From the NCBI GenBank assembly GCA_904066235.2, contig CAJFCV020000004.1:1116001-1180000 (forward strand): a DNA stretch of 64,000 nt, read 5' to 3'. Under the pieces are notes generated by a model. It was given only the letters and a program-made list of their open reading frames with translations, made no database searches and was not told where the DNA came from. This stretch comes from Bursaphelenchus xylophilus. Taxonomy: Eukaryota > Nematoda > Chromadorea > Rhabditida > Aphelenchoididae. Shown here piece by piece: positions 43,107 through 54,670 of the stretch. The translations under genes were made by a program, and so were the position numbers. Each line of letters begins with the position of its first letter. Within the stretch, counting starts at the first letter, position 1.

Positions 43107-43801
43107 CAGTGTGTCGGGAAAATAATGTGGATTTGTCACGTCTTGGAATCACCCATCAATACAGGGTGGTTCAGCTAAGTTCGCGGATGTAAAATGCTTA
43201 TAACTTTTTATAGGATTGTTCAATTTTTATGAGCAATAGCTCATTTTATTCCTTAGTAGTTACCATTTTGTTTAAAAAAATATCATTAAAAATGATCAGT
43301 CCTACGTCGAGTTATGACCCTTCAAAGTCAAACATGCTTTTTCACGTAAATTTTAAAAAAATTTACGGATTTTTTCGGATTTTCGGATTTTTTTTTGATT
43401 CCATCGTATTCTACGCAAAATTCTATGACTTCTGAAGCCCACTTACAATTTACAATTATCGACCGGTCGAAAGTTATAAGCGATTTTCGAGATTTTTCGG
43501 AAATTTTCAGATTGAAGCGTGAAAAGGCAAGTTTGACTTTGAAGGGTCATAACTCGACGTAGGATTGATCATTTTTAATGATCTTTTTTTTTAAACAAAT
43601 GGTAACTACTAAGGAATAAAATGAGCTATTGCTCATAAAAATTGAACAATCCTATAAAAAGTTATAAGCATTTTACATCCGCGAACTTAGCTGAACCACC
43701 CTGTACTTTTCGGAAGCTTACTGGAGCCGGAGACTCGGTGCGAAGCGAGGCATTTTTACAAAAATCCACATTATTTTCACGACAGATTGACAAACCAGAG
43801 T
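43107..43801. mobile_element. F2-type foldback split by a mariner-type MITE
   Basis: Left end 43107-43159 (GTGTGTCGGGAAAATAATG), right end 43706-43801 (ATCCACATTATTTTCACGAC). Joined, it resembles the variant at 6656-6808. Confidence 0.65.
43162..43703. mobile_element. Mariner-type MITE (TIR CAGGGTGGTTCAGCTAAG), nested in an F2 foldback
   Basis: About 185-bp inverted arms beginning CAGGGTGGTTCAGCTAAG, flanked by TA (43160-43161, 43704-43705). Outside it, TGTCGGGAAAATAATGTGGA to the left and CCACATTATTTTC to the right are the two ends of one F2-type foldback. Its centre carries a TCGACCGGTCGA palindrome like those at 27.8 kb. No transposase. Confidence 0.8.
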
Positions 43802-43938
43802 TTTTGCCGGAAAGTTGGCAAAATTTTACTACGTTTTTCAAGTTTGCGCATAAAAAAGTCATCCTCTTTTTGCAGCACTACAGATGATGATTTTTAAAAA
43901 AAAATCAGGCCAGGAGAGATAAGGTACTCCCCCTCTAA

Positions 43939-44019
43939 CAAGAGAAGTACCCCAAATGCGACGCTCAGATTTTGAAAGTTAAAGAAAATCTGAGCGTCGC
44001 ACTTGGAGTACTTCCCTTG
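43939..44019. repeat. Minimal F3 element, 81 bp
   Basis: CAAGAGAAGTACCCCAAATG directly followed, after about ten bases, by the right end GAGCGTCGCACTTGGAGTAC. The whole interior is missing. Confidence 0.65.
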
Positions 44020-44655
44020 TAAACTTGAAGACTATTCCTTTATAAATTCAAGTTTCAACTGCCCACGATCTTGTTGAAAAACATCGCACAGACAAAAACC
44101 GGCTAAACCCTCAAGTCTTTGAATCAGTCCTTGTCTCACGATCCTCCCGTCAATCTGGATTAGGAATAACATCCCCAAAAACATCCCTCCCATCGCGATC
44201 TCGGCCACGATCCGGCAAAAAACAGCAGTTTATGAGGCCGGGTTGAGAACCTCACACAAACCCCGGCACAACGTCACCACTCGCGATTTTTGAGTGACAT
44301 TAGCGGACAGTTGACAGGGCCCTCTGACTCAACCGACGGGGTAAATTCTCGCAGCCGAAAAATGAAGGTATTCTAGAGGTTTGGCGAGGACATAGGAAGG
44401 AGCAGACGGACGGGAAAGGTCAGAATATCATAAGTTTCTTGAGAATTTCGGGTTGAACTAAAGATATGCAATTGTGAGCAAAATATTACTTTCTATCCTT
44501 GTCATATCGCTCAGTAAAGGTAAAAAATTAACCTGTCTTTCAAAAAGTCTTTTTTGAAAATCTCGAAAAAGTGGTTTAAGCTCACAACACGTCGTATGTA
44601 AAGCCGTGTTGAGCCCTTTCCCCTCTTTTCCCGGCATTTTCTAAATATTTGTTCC

Positions 44656-45200
44656 GAAAAATGTTTATTTTTTCACCACTGAGCAAGCTTCTTCCCTTTG
44701 CAGACTGGTTAAAGATCACGTAAAAAGTGAAAGTTTCAGACCGTCGAAAAGGATAAACATACGACAAATGTCTACGACACTTTTGTTGGAATTAAAAAAA
44801 AGTCTTTGCATGGATATAGGTTTACATACATGGGGTTTATATAGTATATAAATGTTGATTTGGGAGTAAAATTGATAGTGGTCTCTTTGCAAAGTCGCTG
44901 GTGTGATTTTGGCGACATGCACTGTGCGAAAACAAAATTTCTCTTTGCACTGTGCAATTTTTTGTTTTTTGCACCGTGCACCAGGCTTTTTTGGGCTGTC
45001 GCTTGCACCCTAATTTTTTTCTGCACAGTGCAAGTTGCTGGAGTGGTTTCTGCGACATGCACTGTGCGAAAACAAAAGTTCTCTTTGCACTGTGCAATTT
45101 CTTATTTTTTGCACGGTGCAATAGGTTTTTTGGGGTTGTCGCTTGCACCCTGAATTTTTTGCACAGTGCAAACGCCAAAAATCACACCGGCGACTCTCTT
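44656..45200. repeat. F4 double copy with a 230-bp flank also found at 52395
   Basis: 44656-44884 (CACCACTGAGCAAG, GACTGGTTAAAGATCA, ATAAACATACGACAAATGTC) is repeated at 52395-52600, each time next to an F4 copy, so flank and foldback move or duplicate together. Confidence 0.6.
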
Positions 45201-45904
45201 CCGGCCCTTGTCGCAAACGCACAGTGAATTTTTCTTTTTTCGCACCGTGCAAATGTCAAAAAAGCGGTTTGCACTGTGCGAATTTCCGGCGCCGCCACAG
45301 CGACGTGGTTGAAACTTGCTTATGTCGCAGCGATGTTTGAATGCACAGTGCGAAAGCCAAAAAGCCAAAACAAAAGAGAAATTCATGTCGCACCGTGCAC
45401 AAAAATCCCCCACGTCCTGCACCGTGCATTTCACTTTTTGGTGTTTCTCGTTTTCGCACCGTGCATCGAAACATCGCCGCGACATAAGCTTGTTCCAACT
45501 GTGTCGCCGCGAAAAAATTTGCACAGTGCAAACGGTTTTTTGAGGTTTGCACGGTGCGCAAAAGGAAAATGCACTGTGCGTTGGCGACAAGCGTGGGAAA
45601 AGGTTTAAAATGCACTGTGCGTTGGCGAAAAAATGTCCATGCACTTTATGAAGATAAAAATATATTAAAAGCACCTAATGTCTTTTAGTGTTCTCATTAT
45701 TGCAACCCAAAAATACGAAAAGGAAAGCGTAGGCCAAGAATTGGGCATAAAGAAAAGACGTAGGCAGTCAAAGAGGCCACTTATTCCGTACTTATTCTGG
45801 ACGCGTTTTGGGTATAGCATCGAAAATGGGTTCGCTAAGAGTCTGCTGGGGCTAAGAGCCTGCTTGGTGCGGGTTTTGTCTGCAAACAAGTGCCGCATTT
45901 TTTA

Positions 45905-46400
45905 TAATGGTCGTTCGTAAAGTCGCTGGAATGATTTTTGACGTTTGCACTGTGCAGAAAAAGTCAGGGTGCAAGCGACAGCCCAAAAAGCCACTTGCAC
46001 GGTGCAAAAAACAAGAAATTGCACTGTGAACAGTGAACCTTTGTTTTCGCACAGTGCATGTCGCCGAAATCACTCCAGCGGCTTGCACTGTGCAGAAAAA
46101 GTCAGGGTGGAAGCGACAGCTCAAAAAAGCCATTTGCACGGTGCGAAAAAACAGGAAATTACACAGTGCAAAGAGAACTTTTGTCTTTGCACAGTGCTTG
46201 TCGCCGAAATCACTCCAACGGCTTGCACAGTGCAGAAAAAGTCAGGATGCGAGCGACAGCCCAAAAAGCCACTTGCACGGTGCAAAAAAACAAGAAAATG
46301 CACAGTGCAAAGAAAAATTTTGCTTTCGCACAGTGCATGTCACGAAAATCAGTTCTACGGCTTGCACTGTGCAGAAAAGCCACATTTCAGTCCGTCGGAA
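45905..46400. repeat. F4 foldback array
   Basis: Three direct repeats of the arm GCACTGTGCAG-AAAAGTCAGG-GACAGC, each with GCACGGTGC and GCACAGTGC cores, starting CGTTCGTAAAGTCGCTGGAA. Confidence 0.62.
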
Positions 46401-47992
46401 AAATATTGGCATTTTCACAAAGTGCCTGGACATTTGTCGCGGTCCGCACCGTGCAGAACGCTTTTTTGCACCGTGCACTCATTTTTTTTATTATAGTTTT
46501 GCACTGTGCGTTCGAAATATCGCTGCGACGTCAGCTTTTCTCAACTGCGCCGCTGCGATTTGGCTCAAAAATGTGCACAGTGCAATCGGGTTTTTTGAGG
46601 TTTGCACGGTGCGCAAGGGGAAAAATGCACTGTGCGTTCGCGACAAAAATTCAAGATGCACTGTGCGAAAGCGAAAGTCCAGGGACTTTGTGAAAATGCT
46701 AATGTCAGTCTGTCGGAAAAATAGTGATTCTGTCATTTAGATGAATATTGCACAGTGAAAATAAATTTTTTGTTTTCGCACAGTGCTTATCTTGCAGTTT
46801 TTTTAGATGCAGTCCGGCCAGTTTCGGGAAGGCTTAGTATCAGTCTGTCGGGAAAATAATGTGCACAATGTACATACAATTCATTTCCCCGGCGGTCGAC
46901 CCCAGCGACTATGCGAACGTGTCAAAGTTCCAAAATTTTTTGGGGTGAAAAATTGGTATCCTGCTTCAAGACAAATTTTGCGATACGCGAATAAAAAATC
47001 CACTGTTGTCACGCAAAATTTGCGGAAAAAACTTCTAATTTTCTTCCTACAGTAAAAACAAAAAAAAAATTGAAATTTTTTAAATTATGCCCTAAGGGAG
47101 ATATCTCTTCAAACAGCTGGTATTCGAAAAAATTTCGAATTTCAATTTCCGACCTTCACTTTGCCATATATAGAACATACGAAAAATGTAAATATTGCCT
47201 TTGGAACATCAAAAAAAGGCAGGGGAACAACTCAAAAATTCGGTTTTGGGTTCAACTCGTAAACCCAAGCAAACATAACCGAAAATATTTCCCGCAAAGT
47301 CCATACCTATAGGGCTGAAATAAATTTTAAAAGCTTTTAAAATACGCGCCATCAACTCGTCCACGTTTGTTTACTCCGTAAAGTTCCAAAAAGCTCAAAA
47401 ATGCGTTCAAAAATATGTGGTTTTTCTCTGCGCTCCCTCTCATTCACAAATGCACTCTGGCCGCACTCAAATGTTTACCGATATGCAGGTTATAAAAAAC
47501 GAGGATGGCGAAACCCGAAACCGCTGAAAAACGCGCCGACAAAACCACCTGCGAGGATTACGGGAGTGAAAAGTCGGTCTCAGGGTTTCATTCGGATCAA
47601 ATGTACGAAATGGGCCAGACATCAGGAACGTGATGATACTACTAGTCCTTCCAGAAAGTGCGTAGACTTTTTGTCGTGGGCCGCACAGTGCGTTTTTCTT
47701 CTTTTTGCACTGTCACGATTCCGTGAAGAATTCCCAGAAATTAGCATAAACACGAATATTTTGATATAAATGTAATGGATCGACCGCTTTTCGGTCAGAC
47801 GTTTTTCCGTGGCGAATAAATATTTTGTGATCATTTGGGAAGTTCCTTTGTGTTAAGAGCGGTGGTGGAAACTACTGGAAATCAACAGCGTGAGTTTACC
47901 TTTTTCTTGCTAGGTTGCGTCTACGAGTTAGGTAGGGACTACTAGTAGTAGCGGGCGAGTCAAGTGGGCCTTACATCACGACTCATAGTTAA
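46400..47992. other. No gene seen
   Basis: Fragments of F4/F8 with GCACNGTGC cores to about 46800 and at 47640-47712, an F2 left end at 46841, then plain AT-rich DNA. Confidence 0.42.
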
Positions 47993-48366
47993 GTCGTGAC
48001 AGCACCGTGCAATTGTTGTCGCGCACCCAAAATTTGCGGCGACGTGGCGAAAAAAGCTTACGTCGCTGCAACTTTTGAATTGCACGGTGCAAAAGGTCAA
48101 ATGCACAGTGCGGAAAATTTGCGACGAAAAGTCTACGCACTGTGCATAAAACGCGTTTTTGCACGGTGCATTTGACCGTTTGCACCGTGCAACCGGATCT
48201 CGCTGCGACGCAAACTTTTCTCAACGGAGTCGGCGCGAATTTTGGGTTCTGAAATGAAAGCGCAGTGCAAAACGCTTCGAACAGGATCGCGTCGCGCGGG
48301 AAACACGCAACGGGCACTTTGCATTGCGAAAAAACGAAAAATTCTACGCACTTTCTGGAACGACCA
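47993..48366. repeat. F8 foldback, larger copy
   Basis: GCACCGTGC and GCACGGTGC cores, GTCGCTGCAAC and TCTCGCTGCGACG arms, GTCTACGCACTGTGC in the centre and TACGCACTTTCTGGAACGAC at the end. Confidence 0.56.
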
Positions 48367-48517
48367 GTAGGGTTAACCAGGCATTTTCAAGGGTTCAGAA
48401 ACCGTTTTTTGAAAACAAACACTTATAGCTTTGAAAGCGGTGGATGGATTCAAATATTTTTTTAGATTCGTGTATTTATCAGTACCTGGAAGTTGTCGAC
48501 GCAAAATTCTTACCATA

Positions 48518-49110
48518 CTAGTCCTTCCAGAAAGTAGTCGGACTAATTTTTGGCGTTTGCACTGTGCAAGTCAGGGTGTGAGCGACTAGACATGGCTCGT
48601 CGGCCGGCCCAGGCCGAAAATCTCGGCCCGGCCGTCGGCCTGAAGGGTTCCGGCCGGCCCGGCCCGTTTCAAATTTTCCGTCGGCCCGGCCCGGCCCATT
48701 GCAACGAAAGTCTCCCCAAGTCTAACTCCTTATGACCAAATTTTTTTCTATCATCATGTAAATGGATAAATACTGTGTTCCGTAGCTATCTAAAAACAAA
48801 AAACCCTTGAAAAAACCAATTGTGTCTTGACATTGCGTTTATTTTCATTATGAAAAACCCTATTTTCACTTCGAGATTCTGGATTTTAAATACTCCGAGC
48901 CGGGCCGGGCCGAAACGCCGGCCCGGCCGATCTGAAATCGGGCCGGCGGGCCGAAATTTCGGCCCGGGAGCCATGTCTATGAGCGACAGCCGAAAAAAGC
49001 CTATTGCACGGTGCAAAAAAGCAAGAAATTGCACAGTGCAAAGAACACTTTTGTTTTCGCACAGTGCATGTCGCCGAACCCACTTCAGCGACTTTGCAAA
49101 TGGACTAGTA
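48518..49110. repeat. F4 foldback split by the TAGACATGGCTC hAT element
   Basis: Left part ACTAGTCCTTCCAGAAAGTA to GTGAGCGAC (48586), right part AGCCGAAAAAAGCC to CAAATGGACTAGTA (49110). Confidence 0.68.
48587..48979. mobile_element. Second hAT-like MITE family (GGCCCGGCC-rich), nested in F4
   Basis: Perfect 12-bp inverted ends TAGACATGGCTC / GAGCCATGTCTA and a perfect 8-bp target duplication TGAGCGAC (48579-48586, 48980-48987). GC-rich arms of CGGCCCGG units surround an AT-rich centre. The host F4 foldback resumes exactly at AGCC. Confidence 0.82.
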
Positions 49111-50096
49111 CTACATAGATTACGGTAGAAAAAATGGCAATTCTATGCGGTAAATTTCGGAGTGTTTCCCCGCAAATGTCGCGACGCCGCAATCTTAAAA
49201 GGCCAACAATCTTTGAAGACTCAAAAATTAACCTGTTTACAACCCTCTCACAGTGATTCCCTTGGCCGCCTTCCCTTATGTTTACACCCGTTTCCACGGA
49301 TCACAGTCCATTTTTTCTTGCTCCTCCTAATCCCCCATTGTTTCCAAAAAAGTTCGAAGCGGATTCGTCGTTCCCTTCTTCGCTTCTTTCGCCACTCAAA
49401 ACCTCAAGGACCCGAACACCTAAGGGCCTCGATTTTTGCACTTGGAAATGAAAAATTTATCGGCGACGCTTTTCCTGGCGGGCCGCCGGATTTTCCACAC
49501 AGGGATTTACTTTTTTTGCGGCCCGAAAAATTCCGAAAAAACAGGCCAAATAAAGGGAAGTGGCGGGTTTTTTGTGAAACAATGCACGAGATTTCAACGA
49601 ACTTGCGACGCAAGTGCAAGTGAAGTTTGGGCGAGAAAATTCGAACTGTGAAATGGGACAGGAAAAGTGGTGAATGTGAATTTCAAAAAATCCCAAAATT
49701 GGCCTCAAAAGCGTTCAATATTCTGAACTCAAGAATTCTCAAAACTTGAGAATTTTCGATTGTCAACTCCTTGGCAATCGAGGAAAAAAGGAAATTTTTT
49801 TAACGTCTTGAAAAGTTCGACATCGTCCAACAGTCTCTGTATTTGTTGTAGCCATGGAAATATGACGTCGCGGAATAAATCAAAATTCTTCCTGAATGGC
49901 CAAGGTTTTGGTAAGCGGAAGGGGAAAAGGGCAGGCAATATTAGAGCAATGGAATTTATAAATTGAAAAATTAAAAATTCAAATTGGTTATGGACAGGAA
50001 ATTGGTTCGGAGGCCATATTCAAATTTCACAAAAACACCTGGGACAAATTGCTTTATAGCCACATAAAAATTGATATGGGTAGCAGGCCAACCACA
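49111..50096. other. No gene seen
   Basis: Repeat-free, moderately GC-rich; overlapping short frames on both strands at 49.4-49.7 kb contradict each other and none has a motif. Confidence 0.42.
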
Positions 50097-50833
50097 CAGC
50101 AATCCTTGAAAGTTTTGGCTCGCGCTTGGCAGGCGCAGCCGAGATATCGAACAATCTTTGCGGCCGAGAGAGTATGCGGAATGCGGAGAGCGGTCAGAGC
50201 TAAACCCCTTTTTGATCGTGGCTTTGACAGTTTTGCATGAAAAAATGATCAAATTACCATCTTAGAAAAGCTATAAAGCTTTAAAAAATGTTGGCTTGGG
50301 GGGAGGTCACCGTGTAAAAACTTATTTATATCTTTGATATTATACTAGATTACCTTGGTCCCCCTTACCATTTATTTCCTTCGATCCCAGGCCTGAAAAG
50401 GGAGGTACCCTCTAGTTATTCCCCTCTAGAGGGCGATGGAAATTTTGTATAAGATTTTTCATAACAAAATTTGCCAAAAAATCCGCATTTCTGATGAGTT
50501 TTGATCTAAAAATCTCGGTCGTTTCTGCAAAGCGCAAGCTAGAAATCTCGCATATATTTTAGAAAAAACTATTCTATATTTGTGCCAATTTTCATCACAA
50601 TCTGAGCCTTGCATTTGCAGTACTTTAACTATAAAATTTCCCTTATAACATCATACCAAAATTTGCCAAAAAATTCCGCATTTCTGATGACTTTTGATCT
50701 AAAAATCTTGGTGGTTTCTGCAAAGCGCGAGCTAGAATTCTCGCATGTATTTTATAAAAAAATAATTTAAATTTGTGCCAAGTTTCATTACAATCTAAGC
50801 CTTGCACTTGCAGTACCTCACCTGTAAAATTTT
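50097..50833. repeat. Three F3 fragments
   Basis: Fragments at 50097-50240, 50450-50640 and 50641-50833. The last two repeat the same right half (GGTCGTTTCTGCAAAGCGC, GCATTTGCAGTACTT) in tandem. Confidence 0.55.
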
Positions 50834-50839
50834 CGTTTT

Positions 50840-51185
50840 TTAGGTCATCCAAGCTTTGATCACACTGCCCAATACTTATTAAACCACTTAGCACTCCCAA
50901 TCCGCTAACCCCTCCAAATCAATTCACCTCCAAACTCGGGCGGCGGCACGGAAGTATTACATTATACATGCATATGTCTTCAGTCCGAAACCCCTGCACA
51001 CACCTTCCGCAAATCCCCTCAGGCGCGGCGTAAAAGCCATTCTTCTGCTCGGACGTGTTTCCCGGTGTGATGACACACTTGTGGCTATCACTTCCGCGCC
51101 ACTCGCAAAAAAAACACATGTGTAAAAGTTGGACGGACGGGGGGCCGCAAAAACAGCGCGGCTCGGCCCCACCGAATCCCTGCAT
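50840..51185 (-). pseudogene. Cysteine-rich coding remnant with an in-frame TGA
   Basis: The minus-strand frame contains CEWRGSDSHKCVITPGN, then PEGICGRCVQGFRTEDICMYN and ILPCRRP, a dense and orderly cysteine pattern. A TGA at 50921-50919 stops it. The same frame then continues with a hydrophobic stretch GGVSGLGVLSGLISIGQC and DQSLDDLKNENFT until an F3 repeat begins. The 23 bases between GTGAAT and TTAG are too short for an intron. A true short gene ending at the TGA is also possible. Family not recognised. Confidence 0.3.
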
Positions 51186-51427
51186 TCAGTGCGCTTCGGC
51201 GGACCGGAAATGCCTTTCTCGTCCCTGCGAGGGCCGTGCGGCGAGGAGGGCGGCGGAAAAACTTTAAGAACATTTTCTTTTCAGGGATTTCGCTTTCGCT
51301 CCTTTCCACTTGTCCTGCAAGAATACGTGGGGCCCGCCGCTATTGTCGACCTAAAGCCCCTCGAAACGCCCCAAGGCAAATGAGCGAGAATTGGCGGATA
51401 AAATTGGAGAGTTTCGGGGGAGCCGAA

Positions 51428-51602
51428 GTTATCGGTCTGTCGGGAAAATAGTGAGCGCTCTTTCGTATCCCAAAATCGCGGCCGAGAAAATGAATTGTGT
51501 CGCGAAAAATCAAATTGCTTTTCATTTCAGCGACGCGATCGGCGCAGCGAAATTGTGCTCATTATTTACAGAATGATCGCTATTTTTCCGACGGTCTGAT
51601 AC
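51428..51602. mobile_element. F2 foldback
   Basis: ATCGGTCTGTCGGGAAAATA ... GCTCATTATTTACAGAATG with the usual GAATTGTGTCGCG centre; a small insertion disturbs the right arm. Confidence 0.64.
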
Positions 51603-51824
51603 AGCATTATAGATTGCTCAATAAATCATCATTTTATGGAGTGAAGTGAGCAAAGCAATAAAAAATGATGACAATTTAATGGTCCGTTCGTAAAGCCGCC
51701 CAGTGGTTTTTGACGTCTGCATTGTGAAAAAAGTCAGAATGCGAGCAAGAACTCCATCGATTGCGACCATGAAAATAGGAGTAATAAGCACCGGAATAAC
51801 ACCACTAACGCCCAAAGGCCAAAT

Positions 51825-52212
51825 TTGCACCTCGTACTATATAGTACCAGATGGTACTATATAGCACTAAGTCTTTAAAACGTGTCTTTGAAGAGTACTG
51901 AGCATCGAAACAACACCATTACCGTAAAAAAACCAGATTTTCCCTTCGTGCTATCTAGTATCCGATAGTACTATTTAGCACCGAGTCTTTAAAACGTGTT
52001 TTTGAAGAGTGCTAAGCATCAAAACAACACCATTACCGTAAAAACCAGATTTTGCCTTCGTACTATATAGTATCAGATAATACTATATAGCACCGAGTTT
52101 TTAAAACGTGTTTTTGAAGAGTACTGAGCATCGAAACAACACCATTACCGTAAAAAAACCAGATTTTCTCCTCGTACTATAAAGTATCAGATAGTACTAT
52201 ACAGTACTAGAG
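51825..52212. repeat. Tandem repeat, period about 113 bp, 3.4 copies
   Basis: Unit contains CGTACTATATAGTA, CAGATAGTACTATATAG, TCTTTAAAACGTGT and CAACACCATTACCGTAAAA. The TACTATATAGTA part is itself palindromic. Confidence 0.75.
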
Positions 52213-52394
52213 AAAAAATGAACATAATTTTTGAAATCAGCACCCTCGAAAACCCCTAAACCAAGTTCGTTTTTAAATTGCATCTCTGGCAATGTTCCAT
52301 GGGAAAAAAATTAAGTCTGCGACGTTACCAATTCGCAACATTGGAGTATACATCTTTTTGTTGTGTGCAAAGTACGAGGCAGAAATCTTCCATA

Positions 52395-52785
52395 GAAATG
52401 TTTATTTCTTCACCACTGAGCAAGATTCCTCTCTCCGCGGACTGGTTAAAGATCAAGTAAAAAGTGAAAGTTTCAGTCCGAAAAAGGGATAAACATACGA
52501 CAAATGTCTGCGGTACCTTTTTTGGAATTAAGAAAACATATGCGTAAGGTTAACATAGCATGTGAAAGTCGATTTTAGAGTAAAATCGATGGTAAGCCTT
52601 TCGCAAAGTCGCTTGGGTGATTTTCGCGACATGCACTGTGTGAAAAGAAAAACTCGCTTTGCACTGTGCAATTTCTTACTCTTTGCACCTTGCGGCTTTT
52701 TTGGGCTGTTGCTCGAACCCTGATTTTTTCTACGCAGTGCAAATGCCAAAGATTACTCCAGCGACTTTACGTACGGACTAACATT
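52395..52785. repeat. F4 foldback with flank shared with 44656
   Basis: F4 at 52593-52785 (TTTCGCAAAGTCGCTTGGG ... AGCGACTTTACGTACGGAC) behind the shared flank. Confidence 0.6.
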
Positions 52786-52821
52786 AAGAATCTCAATTGT
52801 TCCGAGTTTTATTAAGCTCTA

Positions 52822-53088
52822 CAGTGGTGACATGAATCTGTCACCTGGTCCAGTGACAGAAAACGTACCATTTTGCATCCGGGAAGTATAAAAAATGCGG
52901 CAAATGCTTCCCTCTTCAAGCGAAAAAACTCCGAGTTCAAAAGCGCGCGGGCTTTTTTTGTGAGGGGGAGGGCTTGCCCTTCAAAACGAAGTTCTTTTCA
53001 CTTGGAGAAGGAAGCATTTTGCCACATTCTTGATACTTCCTGGATACAAAATGGTACGTTTTTTGCCGCTGGATCAGGTCCCCTACTG
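52822..53088. mobile_element. F1 MITE
   Basis: TA-CAGTGGTGACATGAATC ... GGTCCCCTACTG-TA, left end with a small local duplication. Confidence 0.72.
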
Positions 53089-53099
53089 TAAATTTCTTA

Positions 53100-53268
53100 T
53101 CAGACCGTCGGGAAAATAGTGCCGGATTGTCGCACAAAACGTTTCGCCTCTTCGAAAAAGGATGCATGTGCGCACCAAGTGTTCCGCTGCAGCTAGCCCT
53201 CGCAAAGCGATGTTGGTCGATTCCAAGGCCTATCATCCAATCCACATTACTTTTCATACAGACTGATA
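53100..53268. mobile_element. F2b-like foldback
   Basis: TCAGACCGTCGGGAAAATAG ... ATTACTTTTCATACAGACTG with a TCGCACAAAACG centre. Confidence 0.58.
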
Positions 53269-53897
53269 TTTGTAACCATTACGGGCAAGGTCTCTTTAGC
53301 CACGCAAATTTTCCTTTTACCCTCGAACTTTTCCATAACCGTCATGACCAATTTCCACGACCCGTTATTACATCCGAACTCAAGTCCAAACGCCGTGTTT
53401 AGCCTTTCAAAAAACACAGCCAATTTCCCGGTAACGAAACGGCCTAAACTTCCGTTTAGCACGTAAAACTCCCACCAATAATTGCAAGAACATTGCCGGT
53501 AGCTACCCGAAAAAAATGGTCGATATTCGGCGAAACGGGCGCTAAACACCGAATCCTCAAATCAGACTTGACGGCTCTTCCGGCTTTTAGCGCCCAACTT
53601 GGAGCGCAACACGTCATTCCGCATTCCTTTTCCATCTTTTTGGCGTCTATTCCGGGCCAGTTAATGGTTATAAATAAATGGGAGGTTGATGTGCTCGATG
53701 TATGGTGGAATGAAAAGGGGAAGGGGGAAATTGGAAAAAGTTGGATTTGCAGAAAAAATGAAAGCCATGGTCTCGGGTTTGTGATGTCGGTTGAGGAAAT
53801 CTTAAATCGGAAACGCTGCAAAAGAGGTTGAATTTTAGGGAAGTTAGCCAAAAAAAGAAATAAAGATTTTAGGATATTTTTAGTGCATGGTGACAAA

Positions 53898-54290
53898 CAG
53901 AGATTGTCACGGCTCCGGAGCTGGCTCTTGGCTCCGGCTGTGAGCGGCTCCGGCTCCGAACCGGGAGCCAGAGCCGGAGCCGGAAATTTTGGGTGCGGCT
54001 CCGGCTCCCGAGCCCAAAGTCGGAGCCAGGCTTCGCAGCGTTCAGAAAAGCAAAAATTTCATAAACCAAATTGCTTGAAAAATACTGGAAAGGATGTGCT
54101 GCATACGAATTGGCTGCAAAACCGTTGGGTGTATGATATCCGGCACTAATAACCTTTATATTTGGTAAGATATTTTTAAAAAATTTTTTGCACGGGAGCC
54201 GGGATTCGGAGCTGCAAATTTGGCCCCGGCTCCGGCTCTGGGAGCTAAGAGCCGGAGCCGGAGCCTAAATTTTGACCGTGGCAATCTCTG
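53898..54290. mobile_element. hAT-like MITE, copy 4
   Basis: CAGAGATTGTCACGG ... CCGTGGCAATCTCTG flanked by GTGACAAA (53890-53897) and ATGACAAA (54291-54298), 7 of 8 matching. Confidence 0.78.
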
Positions 54291-54344
54291 ATGACAAACC
54301 GAGTAGTACCAAGTCGCCAGATCATACTCATAAGTGTTTCCTTA

Positions 54345-54500
54345 CAGCACGCACTGTGTGAAAAGAAACGTTTTCTTTGCACTGTGCTATTTTTTGCTTT
54401 TTGCACCGTGCAATAGGCTTTTTTGGGCTGTCGCTCGCACCCTGATTTTTCCGCACAGTGCACATGCAAAAAATCATTTCGGCGTAAATAAACTTTTCCA
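54345..54500. repeat. F4 foldback, partial
   Basis: GCACGCACTGTGTGAAAAG ... GGGCTGTCGCTCGCACCCTGA ... CGCACAGTGCACATG. Confidence 0.52.
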
Positions 54501-54670
54501 AAAGTGCGTAGACTGTTTGTTGTGGGCCGCATCGTACACAAACCCCCTTTTTGCGATTTGCATATGGCCGTTTGCACTGTGCAACCAGAATATCGCTGCG
54601 ACATATGCTTTTTCCTGCAGGATCGGAGCGAATTTTAGGCGCGTGAAAAGTAATTGCAATGTGCAAATGT

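Noticed and set aside
45678..45920. 80-codon frame between F8 and F4 repeats
   Set aside because: Composition is not distinctive and the last third runs into the F4 end.
53493..53831. 112-codon plus-strand frame
   Set aside because: No motif, no splice or poly(A) context, and overlapping frames on the other strand are equally long.
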